From Helichrysum umbraculigerum (Eukaryota > Streptophyta > Magnoliopsida > Asterales > Asteraceae), in assembly GCA_949592205.1 (NCBI GenBank), contig CATIUR010000001.1, positions 405,569,250 through 405,633,249 on the forward strand: a stretch of 64,000 bases of DNA. The letters are read 5' to 3'. A model generated the notes under the pieces. The model saw nothing but the letters and a program-made list of their open reading frames with translations. It had not been told where the DNA came from and did not search any database. This document shows positions 37,738 to 47,930 of the stretch, one piece after another. Both the position numbers and the translations under genes were made by a program. The first letter of the stretch is position 1. Each line of letters starts with the position of its first letter.

Positions 37738-38180
37738 CGTTTCTGCGTCACTTAGAGCGTCACTTCGACACTTTGTGCGGCACTTCGAGCGACACTTCTG
37801 TAAGGAACAATTAGGGTTTTTACGACACTCAAGTGCGTCACTTAGTAACGTCACTTGAGTATTATACGTCACTTACATAAGTGACTCCTACTGTTCAATC
37901 CGACACTCTTCTGCGTCATTTGATACAGCATTTGTGTATCATCCGTCACTTACTACGAGTGACGCATTACTTCTGTCAGTCACTTAAAGCGTCACTTACC
38001 TTAGTGACGCCTGTTATTGCTAAGCGACACTCAAGTCCGTCACTTGAGTACGTCACTTACGTGTTTATAAGACACTAATCTCTAGTGTCGTTCTGTTTGT
38101 TTACCCGTCACTCGATAGCGTCACTTATCAAGTGCCGCTAGTCTTTGCGACACTAAGGTGCGTCACTTACCAAGTGACGC
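37738..38180. repeat. Leader array of GCGTCACTT / AAGTGACGC motifs
   Basis: About twenty half-sites of the type (G)CGTCACTT or AAGTGACGC, plus variants with CGACACTT, are crowded into 440 bp of untranslated leader. Several pair into inverted repeats; the cleanest is GCGTCACTT (38160-38168), a 3-nt spacer, and AAGTGACGC (38172-38180). The core TGACG is also the known recognition core of plant TGA-type bZIP factors. That these sites bind such factors is an inference. The rest of the leader (37527-37737) shows no distinct feature. Confidence 0.85.
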
Positions 38181-38237
38181 CTTTGTTACTAATCAGCTTC
38201 CAAGTTCTTTTTTAGTTGATTTTACAGGTACGCTTCT

Positions 38238-41200
38238 ATGTCTGATAAGGAAGATATTAGAGGAATCAGAGAGATGCTCAGACAGAGCAATGATATTGGC
38301 TCCAGTAATAAACCTCCATTCTTTGGACCAGATTTGGATTATGTGTATTGGAGAGATAGATATGAACAGTATATAGATTTCCACTGTCCTGAATTGTGGG
38401 GACCTTTAAAAGAACGATATGTTGCTCCAGTGGCTGAAGGAAATTATCGTGGTGTTCCTCCAGCTAAAACATATAATGCTATGTCACCTCAAGAGAAAAA
38501 GGAGTATGAAACAGAAAGAAAGGCTCATTCTTCTATCTGTATGTGTTTGCCTAAGGATGTTATGAGACTCTTTAAATCTCATGACACAACTTATGATCTG
38601 TGGAAGGCAATTGAGACAAGATGCGGAGGAAATGAAAAGTACAAGGAGGCTAAGCTAGAATTAATCAAAAAGCAGTATGATTTATTTGACATGATTCCAA
38701 ATGAGCTGACTTCCAGTCTATTCACTCGATACTCACATCTGGTTAGTGAGTTAAATGAAGGAGGATACAATCTTCCTGCACTTGAGGTAAACAAGAAGTT
38801 GCTGGACGTGTTGCCAAGTGCTTGGGATGTGAAAGTCCAATTTTTAAAAGAAAATCCAGAATTACAGAGGATGACTTTGGATCAATTGATAGGTATTCTA
38901 CAAGCTCATGCGATGGAATTGAAGAAGAAAGAATGTAAGTCAGGTGGATCTGTACAGAATGCCACAACTGGTGGAGTTGGTCTAGTCAATTCTGGCAAGA
39001 GTTACGGTGGAGTAGCATTTATAACGGATACTAATTCATCTTCTGCTTCTTCTGGAGTTCATCATACAGCTTATCTTTCTGGAACATCTCAAGGAAATCA
39101 ACAACAGGCTTCAGTTTCACCAGCAATACAAGAGCAAGCTGCAATTTATACAGCTTTTCTGAGCTCTTACAAAGATTTGGTTACTCAACCAAATACAACT
39201 TTGGAACTGATCAAGGAGGATTACGGACAATTGGATGAAGATGATCTAGAACAGATGGACTTGAACTGGAACATTGCTATGATAACAAGAAGGGTTCAAA
39301 AATTCTTGCAACGAACTGGACGCAAGAGTTTAGAAGGCAATGGGAAGTCAGGATTTGGTTTTGATAAAAGCAAGGTCCGTTGTTATAACTGCCAGAATTT
39401 GGGTCATTTCGCTAGGGAATGCGAGAAACCCAAGATGCCACCGTCGGGCCTTACTAAACCTGATCCTCCAAAAACGAAAGAAGAGGGCAAGACGTTAGTT
39501 GTGGACAATGCTTTGGTGGTTTTTGAGCCAACTACTCATGACTGGAATGCGGAGGCTACAAAGTTTCAACAGTGTCTCATGGCTCATATTACACCTGAGT
39601 CGGAACGTGTGAAGGATAGTTTATGGTATATGGATAGTGGCTGCTCGCGACACATGACTGGCGATGTGTCTCTTCTGACGGATATTAAACCATACTCGGG
39701 AGGATACGTTGCTTTCGCGGGAGATTCAGGAGGAACGATTTCGGGAAAGGGAACGCTAACAAATGGAAAAGTTAGCTTTGAAAATGTGAATTATGTGGCT
39801 GAGCTGACTCACAACTTGCTGAGCGTTTCACAAGTTTGTGACAAGGATTACACCACTTTATTCACAAAGACGGAATGTGTAATATTGAAGCCGGGGTATG
39901 TCATTCCTGAGGATTGGGTATTGATGCGTGCACCTAGAAAGAATGACACCTATGTGATGAATATGCGAACTGTGGAGACTACAAGTGACTATACTTGTCT
40001 TCTTTCAAAGGCTTCAGAAAAGGAATCACTCCTTTGGCACAGACGGATGGGACATATTCATTTCCGTAAAATGAATTTTCTGATTAATAATGATTTAGTG
40101 AGGGGAGTTCCAAAACAGTCATTTGCTTTACAAGATGACTGTGTTTCTTGTCACAAAGGAAAACTCCACAAGAAGTCCCACAAGTCTAAGGTTGTGAATT
40201 CTATTGCAGCTCCGTTGGAACTACTGCATATGGATCTGTTCGGTCCAGTTTCCACAAAGAGCATTGGTGGTCGGTCTTACTGCTTGGTAGTTACTGATGA
40301 CTACTCAAGGTTTTCGTGGGTATATTTCTTGACTACAAAGGGGGAGACTCCTGATATTCTGGTGTATTTGTTGGATAAGTTGGCAAATCTATGCAACTTA
40401 AAGGTGAAAAGGATTCGAAGCGACAATGGAACTGAATTCAAGAACTCAACTCTCGAATTGTTTTGTGCTACAAGAGGAATTGAGCATCAATTCAGTGCTC
40501 CAAGGACTCCACAACAGAATGGAGTTGCAGAAAGAAAGAACAGGACAATTATAGAGACAGCTCGGACTATGTTAGCTGACTCCAAATTACCAATCATCTT
40601 CTGGGCTGAGGCAGTTAATACTGCCTGTTATGTTCTCAACAGAGTGCTCACGGTTAAGAAAAAGAACAAGACGTGTTATGAACTTTTCAATAACCGTAAG
40701 CCAAACCTTCAGTTCTTAGAACCATTTGGGTGTCCATGCATGATCATGATTACAAAAGATAAGGTCTCTAAGTTTGGTGACAAAGCTGTTGAAGGGATTT
40801 TTCTTGGATATTCAGTCAATTCTCCGAACAAAAGAGTCTTTAACAAATCAACGAATCAGATTGAGGAACAGTTTGAAGTAAAATGTTTAAGGTATACGGA
40901 ACCTCCTCAAGGAACAGGTCCGGATTGGTTCTTCAACTATGGAAATCTCTTTGACTCTTTCAAAATTCCTGATGATGATGAAACGGAAGAGTTAGTTTCC
41001 ATGCTACATGGACTTGATTTTTCTCAAGATACACCAGTTAGTAAACCATCCGACCCATCTCCTAATGCAACACCCGAACCACCACCAACTGATACTACAC
41101 CAATTGATACTACACCCACACCACCATCAACAACACCTACTCCGACATCTACTTCTCGAGTTACACCATCGAAAGATGCTCCTTCTACCTCTAAAACAGT

Positions 41201-43118
41201 GTATAACTACACCAAGGAGCTTCCGTATGATCCAAACATGCCATCATTAGAGGAAGGGGGAGAGGATGAGGTAAGTGATGAGGGAGAGGAAGCAGAAAAT
41301 ATGAATTATTCTCATTTATTTTCTCAAGGAGATGAAGATGATGATGCTTCTCCGAATATTTCTGCAAATGAGGGAGATCTGAGTAATCTGGAACAGAATC
41401 TTGTGCCAGATCAAATTCCAGTGACTCGGATACATAAGGATCACCCCATTGATAATATCATTGGTGATCCTCATGCAAAGGTTCAAACAAGACATCAAGC
41501 GAAACAGACTGATACTGAACAACTTTCGGGTCTGGTGGCTAATGTTAATTCATGTTATCTTTCGCAGAATGAACCTAAGAAAGTTGAAGAGGCCTTAAAA
41601 GATCCATCCTGGATCGAGGCCATGCAAGAGGAACTACAACAATTTGAAAAGTTGCAAGTCTGGGAAGTAGTTCCCTTACCCAAGGGTGCCCACTTGACTG
41701 GCACTCGTTGGGTTTTTCGTAATAAGATGGATGATAGGGGCGTTGTAATTCGTAATAAAGCACGTCTAGTAGTTCAAGGCTTCAGCCAAATTGAGGGGTT
41801 GGACTATGATGATGTATTTGCCCCTGTTGCTCGATTGGAATCCATACGCATTTTTCTGGCATACGCGTCCTTCAAGGGATTTCGCGTCAATCAACTTGAT
41901 GTGAAAAGTGCGTTTCTGTATGGAAAGGTTGACAACGATGTGTACGTTAAGCAGCCTCCTGGTTTTGAAGACCCTGCGCATCCTGAATACGTCTGTAAAT
42001 TGAACAAGGCGTTGTATGGTCTTCACCAAGCACCAAGACTTTGGTACGAGAGGCTAACTACACATCTGATTAAGCATGGTTTTGTGAGAGGGAACATCGA
42101 TAGCACGCTATTTATTCTTCGTGAACAGTCAGAGGATAGGGAAGATTTGCTACTTGTGCAGGTTTACGTGGACGATATTATCTTCGGGTCTACCAATGAG
42201 GCAATGTGTAAGAACTTTGAGAAAATCATGAAGTCTGAGTTTGAGATGAGCGCAATGGGGGAGCTCACTTTCTTTTTAGGTGTACAAGTTGAGCAGCTTG
42301 CAAAAGGTATTTATATACATCAGTCAAAATATGTCAATGACATGTTGACTAGGTATGACCTGCTCACTTGTAAAACCTATGGGACTCCCATTGAGCTTAA
42401 TCACAATCTCAAGCTTGCTGAGGAAGATGAAGATTGCAAGGAGAGGGACTATCGTTCAATGATAGGTTCTCTTATGTATTTGACTGCCTCAAGACCGGAT
42501 ATTGTATTTGCCGTGTCGATTTGCTCACGTTATCAGGCTAAACCAAAGGTGTCACATATGAAGGCAGTAAAGCGAATTTTTGGTTATCTCCGAGCTAGAC
42601 CTACCCTTGGTCTTTGGTATTCAAATGAGAAGACTTTCGCTCTCACAGCCTATTCAGATTCGGATCATGGAGGTTGCAGTATCGATAAGAAGTCTACAAC
42701 GGGTGGATGTCAGTTTCTGGGATCGCGTTTGGTCTCGTGGCAGTGCAAGAAGCAAACTACAGTCTCTCTTTCTACAGCAGAGGCTGAGTATGTTGCTGCC
42801 GCTAGTTGCTGTGCTCAAGTTCTCTGGATTCAGCACCAATTACGCGATTACGGGTTACTTCTTACTATGACTCCCATTCACATAGATAACACTGCTGCTA
42901 TTTCTATCACACGCAATCCCGTACAGCACTCTAAGACAAAACATATTGAACTTAGGTTCCACTTCATACGGGATTGCTATGAAAAACACTTGATAGACTT
43001 GGTCCACATAGACACCCTTAAACAAAATGCTGACCTATTCACCAAAGCCTTTTCACGTGCTCGATTTGATGAACTGGTCAACATGATCGGTTTAAGATTC
43101 TTTGGGTCTAAAAAGTAA
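38238..43118 (+). CDS. Ty1/copia gag-pol polyprotein (1,626 aa, intact)
   Basis: It encodes particle proteins and enzymes for reverse transcription and integration in one unbroken frame. The Gag part is N-terminal. A CCHC knuckle (CYNCQNLGHFAREC) lies near residue 381. The aspartic protease has DSG near 465. The integrase has the zinc motif (LWHRRMGH near 600, CVSC near 634) and catalytic D in HMDLFG (about 665), D in RSDNGTE (about 729) and E in NGVAERKN (about 765). Reverse transcriptase spans about 1155-1400, with QLDVKSAFLYG (about 1218) and YVDD (about 1310). RNase H shows YSDSDHGG (about 1472), STAEAEY (about 1513) and HIDNTAA (about 1548). The start is the first ATG after a pyrimidine-rich stretch ending in ACAG; the product begins MSDKED. 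Transcription would be from the 5' LTR. No stop or frameshift is present, as in an autonomous copy. Confidence 0.97.
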   Translation: MSDKEDIRGIREMLRQSNDIGSSNKPPFFGPDLDYVYWRDRYEQYIDFHCPELWGPLKERYVAPVAEGNYRGVPPAKTYNAMSPQEKKEYETERKAHSSICMCLPKDVMRLFKSHDTTYDLWKAIETRCGGNEKYKEAKLELIKKQYDLFDMIPNELTSSLFTRYSHLVSELNEGGYNLPALEVNKKLLDVLPSAWDVKVQFLKENPELQRMTLDQLIGILQAHAMELKKKECKSGGSVQNATTGGVGLVNSGKSYGGVAFITDTNSSSASSGVHHTAYLSGTSQGNQQQASVSPAIQEQAAIYTAFLSSYKDLVTQPNTTLELIKEDYGQLDEDDLEQMDLNWNIAMITRRVQKFLQRTGRKSLEGNGKSGFGFDKSKVRCYNCQNLGHFARECEKPKMPPSGLTKPDPPKTKEEGKTLVVDNALVVFEPTTHDWNAEATKFQQCLMAHITPESERVKDSLWYMDSGCSRHMTGDVSLLTDIKPYSGGYVAFAGDSGGTISGKGTLTNGKVSFENVNYVAELTHNLLSVSQVCDKDYTTLFTKTECVILKPGYVIPEDWVLMRAPRKNDTYVMNMRTVETTSDYTCLLSKASEKESLLWHRRMGHIHFRKMNFLINNDLVRGVPKQSFALQDDCVSCHKGKLHKKSHKSKVVNSIAAPLELLHMDLFGPVSTKSIGGRSYCLVVTDDYSRFSWVYFLTTKGETPDILVYLLDKLANLCNLKVKRIRSDNGTEFKNSTLELFCATRGIEHQFSAPRTPQQNGVAERKNRTIIETARTMLADSKLPIIFWAEAVNTACYVLNRVLTVKKKNKTCYELFNNRKPNLQFLEPFGCPCMIMITKDKVSKFGDKAVEGIFLGYSVNSPNKRVFNKSTNQIEEQFEVKCLRYTEPPQGTGPDWFFNYGNLFDSFKIPDDDETEELVSMLHGLDFSQDTPVSKPSDPSPNATPEPPPTDTTPIDTTPTPPSTTPTPTSTSRVTPSKDAPSTSKTVYNYTKELPYDPNMPSLEEGGEDEVSDEGEEAENMNYSHLFSQGDEDDDASPNISANEGDLSNLEQNLVPDQIPVTRIHKDHPIDNIIGDPHAKVQTRHQAKQTDTEQLSGLVANVNSCYLSQNEPKKVEEALKDPSWIEAMQEELQQFEKLQVWEVVPLPKGAHLTGTRWVFRNKMDDRGVVIRNKARLVVQGFSQIEGLDYDDVFAPVARLESIRIFLAYASFKGFRVNQLDVKSAFLYGKVDNDVYVKQPPGFEDPAHPEYVCKLNKALYGLHQAPRLWYERLTTHLIKHGFVRGNIDSTLFILREQSEDREDLLLVQVYVDDIIFGSTNEAMCKNFEKIMKSEFEMSAMGELTFFLGVQVEQLAKGIYIHQSKYVNDMLTRYDLLTCKTYGTPIELNHNLKLAEEDEDCKERDYRSMIGSLMYLTASRPDIVFAVSICSRYQAKPKVSHMKAVKRIFGYLRARPTLGLWYSNEKTFALTAYSDSDHGGCSIDKKSTTGGCQFLGSRLVSWQCKKQTTVSLSTAEAEYVAAASCCAQVLWIQHQLRDYGLLLTMTPIHIDNTAAISITRNPVQHSKTKHIELRFHFIRDCYEKHLIDLVHIDTLKQNADLFTKAFSRARFDELVNMIGLRFFGSKK

Positions 43119-43162
43119 TGTGTGACTTGGATAGTTAACGTTATTTGCTTTTATGTGTGTTT

Positions 43163-43198
<36 letters not shown>

Positions 43199-44275
43199 TT
43201 TGCAACAGCCACTCTTTATACTCTTTAGTATCAAAGAAAACGCAAGGTTGCTACATTTTTTAAAATAGACGTTGAAGTTGTGTCTGTAAACAACTTGGGA
43301 TATGATAGTACATCGGGTGACATGCACAAAATGGAATTTTAAGGTTTATCTTGGATGTGTCAGTAGATTTATCTGACACACTTAAAACAGTTTTTATCTA
43401 AATTATCTTCATCACACGATGTATTGGTAGGCATGGTACACACCGGTCTCTGAGGCATTAAGAAGTAATTTACATACATGTCTATGATCATGTGGTAAAC
43501 ACCTTGTGATGTACGACTTTAAGTCTTAATTCCTTAGCATAGCTTGACATACTTCTATTTTTGGATCGTATATCTGAGATCTTTTGGGGGAGTATGCTGA
43601 TTGTTTCCTTTGTTGTACGAAAGTGCAGACCTGGTCTCAATTCAGCTTACTCTCAAAACTAAGCAAACGTGAGTCAATGCACTTGCAAAGTCTTAAATTT
43701 AAGATACTTCACAAGGTCGCCACAAATTTGGTTTGACTGCGTTTAGTTTTGCTTATACCTGAATCAAGTTATGTTGCTCTGTTGTACGCAAGTACAGACC
43801 TGTCACCGCTGGCTTGATTCTTAAAATTGATTCTCTTATATTCCTTCTAAATTTGGAAACTATGTTCATGTCTAAGTTATTGGGGTATATCTATGGTGGG
43901 GACCATGGTGCAATATTCATTCTAACAATAAAAGGTTACCTCACAGACACGGATGTAACATGTTTAGGTGGACAAACAATACCAATAATTGTTTTGAAAT
44001 AATTTTTATACAAGGTGTTTTAAATGTGCCAAGTAAATTTAAAATGGACAAATATACTGATGATCGAAATAACACTTACCATTCCTAATAATTGCATGTT
44101 ATTCCGATATGATCCCTAACCAGACTTAATCTACTCCGTCACCAAAAAGAATGTATTTAGTTTGGTTTTATAATTGTAATTTTGTGTCTCTAAATTTTAT
44201 TTATTTTTTAACCAAGTCACATTTACTGTCAAATTGAGTACTCCGCAAAAGATCGATAAAATTTTAAATTTTTTC
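43119..44275 (+). other. Spacer between pol and the promoter-like segment of the second ORF
   Basis: There is no ORF of note. It contains an uninterrupted 29-A run (43167-43195) only about 50 bp behind the pol stop. A purine tract TTTTGGGGGAGTATG at 43583-43597 resembles the element's polypurine tract. A direct repeat around TTGTACG(A/C)AAGT(G/A)CAG occurs at 43611-43632 and 43780-43802. The piece 44030-44130 is shared with element 2 (64000-63905, minus), so it is a normal part of the family. Confidence 0.75.
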
Positions 44276-44283
44276 AAAAACTG

Positions 44284-45205
44284 TCGATATGCGTCACTTC
44301 CTAAGTGACGCTCATAGTGACGCATAAGAGTGACGCTTTAAGAGTCGTTCTAAGTGACGCTGATTAGACTTTTGGTATAAATAGTTCGTATCCGGCACTT
44401 ATTTCTACCACCAATACTATTCACTACGCGTCACTTCCACTACCCTTGCGTCACTTCTCTCGTCGCTGCGTCACTTCGACTGTTCGTGCTTTCCGATCGA
44501 TCTACGGCTTTTCGTGTATTTTTCGTGCAATCGGTCTCCGTTAACTTGTTCATCTCACTTATACGCATCATTAGGTACCATTTTTATCTATTATAATTGC
44601 GTATTCATGATTTAATCGTGGATTGAAGTTTCGGGTTTTTAGGGTTTATGAAATCATGATTATTGGGGATCGTTTGGTTATTGTTTTGTGTTAATAAACG
44701 GTGTGTTTTACTCGTCTTTACTTGCCGCACCGTTTGGTTAACTCGTTTTCAAAAAACCCCAAAATTGGTTCGTCGTGATTTCTGGGCTTGAACAGTGACA
44801 CGATGATCTTCATCGTTGCGTCACTTCAAGCGTCACTTCCTTAAGTGACGCTTAATGGTAATTTCACAGGATATCCACAAGTGACGCCTTTAAACGTCAC
44901 TTTGCTGAGTGACGCCTTTATGCGTCACTCCCACATAATACTTACCGAGTGACGCTTTGATCCGTCACTTCCTTAACTGACGCTGTTAGTGCCGCTTTAA
45001 CTGACCGTCACTTTCTGAATGACGCATACCCGTCACTTGTTAAGTACCACTTGAATGCTACATGTTGCGGCAACGTCACTTACACCAGTGACGCTTTCAA
45101 TGCGTCACTTACCTTAAGTGACGCATCCTTCTGATTTCTGATTTTCATACGCCACTCCTTAAGTGTCGGCTGTCTTACGTGCGTCACTTCTTCAGTGACG
45201 CTATA
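44284..45205. repeat. Second array of GCGTCACTT / AAGTGACGC motifs, before the second ORF
   Basis: The motif of the leader recurs many times here, in clusters at about 44288-44362, 44410-44475, 44815-45060 and 45065-45200. Paired inverted copies include GCGTCACTT...TTAAGTGACGC near 44830 and near 45103-45124. The arrangement copies that of the LTR plus leader in front of gag-pol. Between clusters (about 44500-44810) is AT-rich sequence without another feature. Confidence 0.85.
44376..44383 (+). promoter_or_regulatory. Internal TATA box upstream of the second ORF
   Basis: TATAAATA follows a cluster of CGTCACTT/AAGTGACGC motifs (44288-44360), as in the LTR. The second ORF begins about 900 bp downstream, behind a stretch ending in TTATAGTTACAG that resembles a splice acceptor. 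Element 2 has an identical TATAAATA before its second ORF. A separate transcript for the second ORF is an inference. Confidence 0.55.
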
Positions 45206-45282
45206 AAATCAGATTTTTCGATTATGTTTTTGAGCCTATTCTGTAACGATTTTTCGTGTTCTTGTCTGGTTTATAGTTACAG

Positions 45283-47886
45283 ATGGAGCATCTTCATGAT
45301 TATTATCGTCGCACAAACACTAGGCACAACATTGTTGCATTTTTGGAATCTACGCATAAGTACTCATTGCCTTTCCGGCCGATGATCGAGTTTCTTAGAC
45401 GTTCGAGGATTCATTACGCTATTACAGCTTCAGTACCAGTGTATATGAATCAAATCGAGGAGTTTTATGACCACGCATTTATCAGAACAGAGAACGATAC
45501 TCCGCGGATTGTGACCACGATGTTTGGTCGTGAGATTCAGATTACACAGGATTCAGTTCGCCGTGTTTTGCAGTTTGATGATGCAAACGATATGCCGACC
45601 ATTTTTGAGACCACTTTTATCTACGGGGGTCTTCAGAGATTGGGTTATCCGGCTGATCAGCTTACTGATTTTCGTAAACAGTATCTCTGTCGGGTTTGGA
45701 GATACTTAGCTCACATTGTAATTGTGTGTTTATCTCCGCGAAAAGGAGGATACGATGCTGCAAGTCACATGACTTTATCTCTGATGCTGGCGTTAGTTTA
45801 TAACAAGCCGTATAACTTCAGCGGTTATATTTTCGGGAATATGGTTGATAATGTTCGAGCTGGAAAAGAAAAATGGCTGTTATATCCTCGTTTTGTTCAG
45901 CTGTTGTTAAATGATTTGAATCTGGGAATAGCTCCGGATCTAAGATCGTTACTATTTCCAACGCCCATGATGTTACGTGTTTTCAATGACTGTAAGCTGC
46001 CACCAAAAGATTCTCAGATCTTACCTGATCGTGAGTTATTTGGGCACATAGTAAACGAAAACTATGTTGCGCCGCCCGGGGATGGTTATGAGGATGTTGT
46101 TGCTCCTCCGGTCAATGAGGCAGATTTAGTTGATGCTGCTGTAGCTCAAGATTTGGAGGATATTGAGCAAGTTGAAGAGGTTCCAGCTGAGGAATCTGAT
46201 GGTGGTGTTACACCACCTGATTCTCCGGGTGATGTACCACCTCAGGATGCATTGGATGGAATACAGTTGGCTGATCCTCGACGCTTTAAGCGTATTTTGA
46301 GAAGGATTTCTGCGGGGCGTGTTCATGTACCGCCTAATCTTGGAAAGCGACCAGCTGGGTCTTCTCCGTCTTATGCTAATTTACCATTGAGAAGACGCCA
46401 GCGAACAGGAATTACCATTCAGGAGCCTGGTCACCAAGATCAACAACAACAACAACAACCGCCTACTGCGATGCTTCAGCAGTTACTTGATCAGATAACT
46501 CAGATGAACAAGCGTTTTGATGATCAGGCTGCCGTGATTGAAGCTCAAGCTGCTCAAATAAAAGATTTGGAGATAAAAGCAGCTCATGTGCAGGAATTGC
46601 AGCTAGAATTGAAAGATGTGCAGTCTAGGTTGTTAGAATTGGAAGCGGTTACTGTTGTTTCGGGGGAGGAAGGTCAGAGAACCTTAGAAACAAATGTAAC
46701 CCCTCCCCCAGAATCCGAAAATGTAAATCCAGATTCTATTAATGAAAACATTGCTTTGGATTATTTCGTTGATGTTCCAGGACAACCGAGACCCATTTCG
46801 GTTGATTATTCGAATGTTAATCTCACATACATTCAGAGTTTGATAAATCCGGATGATGAAGAAGATAAATCAGTTGATCCGGATGATATAGAGATGGATG
46901 CTGAGGTTCCAGGGTCAGACGAAGAATATTTGGTTAATCCTCATCAGGAACCAGCACCTGAGCGAGAATCGGAACCAGTTCAGAAACAACCGGCTCAACC
47001 GTATGATTTTGATGCACCGATCATTGAGTCCGATGATTCTGATGATGACCAAGAGCCTCAAACAGATACTACTCAGGAACAACCAACAACTGCTGAATCT
47101 GTTCCTGAACAAGCGCAACCGTCTACATCTTCAGAGCGCCTGATGTTTCGAAAGCTCAAGCCTGAATTGAAGATTTGCAAAACATATCAGGTTCGAGGTG
47201 ATTTGACTGGATTAATCAGAAGTTGGAAGTTTGATGAAGTCAACTTTCTGATTCTTATTAAGCGAAGAGATGGAGTACAGTATTTTCGGCCAAGATTTAA
47301 CTGTATTAGCACGCTGCCGAAGGAAGAATTGAATCGTCTTGCTCAACTGAACATTGTTAACCACACTGATGATTTTCGTGGTAACATGTTTCAGAAGATT
47401 CTTAGAAAAGATATCTACAGCAAGAAGTATTTGTGGGTTAGACCAGAGCTGGGAGTTCGTTATTCATACAAGAAAAAGTTGGATTCAAGAACTCAGCAAC
47501 CGATTGTGAAGTATCATTATCCTCCAGCTGCTAGTCAGAAAACTGTGCCTTTGCAGTCATTACCACTTGATTTTCTGAAAAGATTACGATATTGGTGGTT
47601 TGATTCTGTTACTCAAGAAACAGTCATTGAATATCTTTCGGTTGAAGATCCAGTGATTGAGAAGGGTAATTGGAGTTTATCTGCAAAATATGGAAGAACT
47701 CTTCGTGTTTTTGATCCGATCAGCCTTATCAATTTGACGAAGAAAGATTTGAAAGCTCTTCACAAAAGTAAGATGGAGTATCATCGTTATGATCAAGAAG
47801 AAGCTTCAAAGTTCGAGAAGGTGGTCGAGATTTGTGTTCGAGTGGGTATTCATGCTGGTGGAGTGTTTCCACCAGGTTGGGTTTAA
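45283..47886 (+). CDS. Second ORF of the copia element (867 aa), env-position protein of unknown function
   Basis: It lies behind pol in the sense direction, where Sireviruses carry an env-like gene. Function is not established. The N-terminal part (about 1-250) is a globular-looking domain with VWRYLAHIVIVCLSP and a YPRFVQLLL segment. From memory it resembles a protein common in Asteraceae genomes next to copia elements. Then follow an acidic, Pro-rich linker (about 275-320), a Gln run (about 384), a probable coiled coil (about 395-465, heptad-like with many Q, L, I, E), a second acidic region (about 500-600) and a basic C-terminal domain (about 620-867). No signal peptide or clear membrane span is visible, so a true envelope role looks unlikely. 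The frame is intact; a 98%-like copy exists at 60822-63185. Confidence 0.85.
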   Translation: MEHLHDYYRRTNTRHNIVAFLESTHKYSLPFRPMIEFLRRSRIHYAITASVPVYMNQIEEFYDHAFIRTENDTPRIVTTMFGREIQITQDSVRRVLQFDDANDMPTIFETTFIYGGLQRLGYPADQLTDFRKQYLCRVWRYLAHIVIVCLSPRKGGYDAASHMTLSLMLALVYNKPYNFSGYIFGNMVDNVRAGKEKWLLYPRFVQLLLNDLNLGIAPDLRSLLFPTPMMLRVFNDCKLPPKDSQILPDRELFGHIVNENYVAPPGDGYEDVVAPPVNEADLVDAAVAQDLEDIEQVEEVPAEESDGGVTPPDSPGDVPPQDALDGIQLADPRRFKRILRRISAGRVHVPPNLGKRPAGSSPSYANLPLRRRQRTGITIQEPGHQDQQQQQQPPTAMLQQLLDQITQMNKRFDDQAAVIEAQAAQIKDLEIKAAHVQELQLELKDVQSRLLELEAVTVVSGEEGQRTLETNVTPPPESENVNPDSINENIALDYFVDVPGQPRPISVDYSNVNLTYIQSLINPDDEEDKSVDPDDIEMDAEVPGSDEEYLVNPHQEPAPERESEPVQKQPAQPYDFDAPIIESDDSDDDQEPQTDTTQEQPTTAESVPEQAQPSTSSERLMFRKLKPELKICKTYQVRGDLTGLIRSWKFDEVNFLILIKRRDGVQYFRPRFNCISTLPKEELNRLAQLNIVNHTDDFRGNMFQKILRKDIYSKKYLWVRPELGVRYSYKKKLDSRTQQPIVKYHYPPAASQKTVPLQSLPLDFLKRLRYWWFDSVTQETVIEYLSVEDPVIEKGNWSLSAKYGRTLRVFDPISLINLTKKDLKALHKSKMEYHRYDQEEASKFEKVVEICVRVGIHAGGVFPPGWV

Positions 47887-47919
47887 ACTAAAGATGTTTT
47901 TGAAGACCAAGCTGAAGAC

Positions 47920-47930
47920 ACGGGGGAGTT
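47920..47930 (+). other. Polypurine tract
   Basis: ACGGGGGAGTT ends directly at the 3' LTR and would prime plus-strand synthesis. The same GGGGGAG core precedes the LTR of element 2 (60778-60787, minus). Confidence 0.88.

Noticed and set aside
37561..38078. Short ORFs in the copia leader
   Set aside because: They are composed of the CGTCACTT motif array and end before gag-pol; no conserved start context is seen.
41008..41250. 80-codon frame overlapping the gag-pol linker
   Set aside because: It is a shadow of the Pro/Thr-rich linker between integrase and reverse transcriptase in another frame.
43814..44002. 62-codon frame in the pol to second-ORF spacer
   Set aside because: It has no recognisable domain, does not fall in the part shared with element 2, and its length is within chance expectation.
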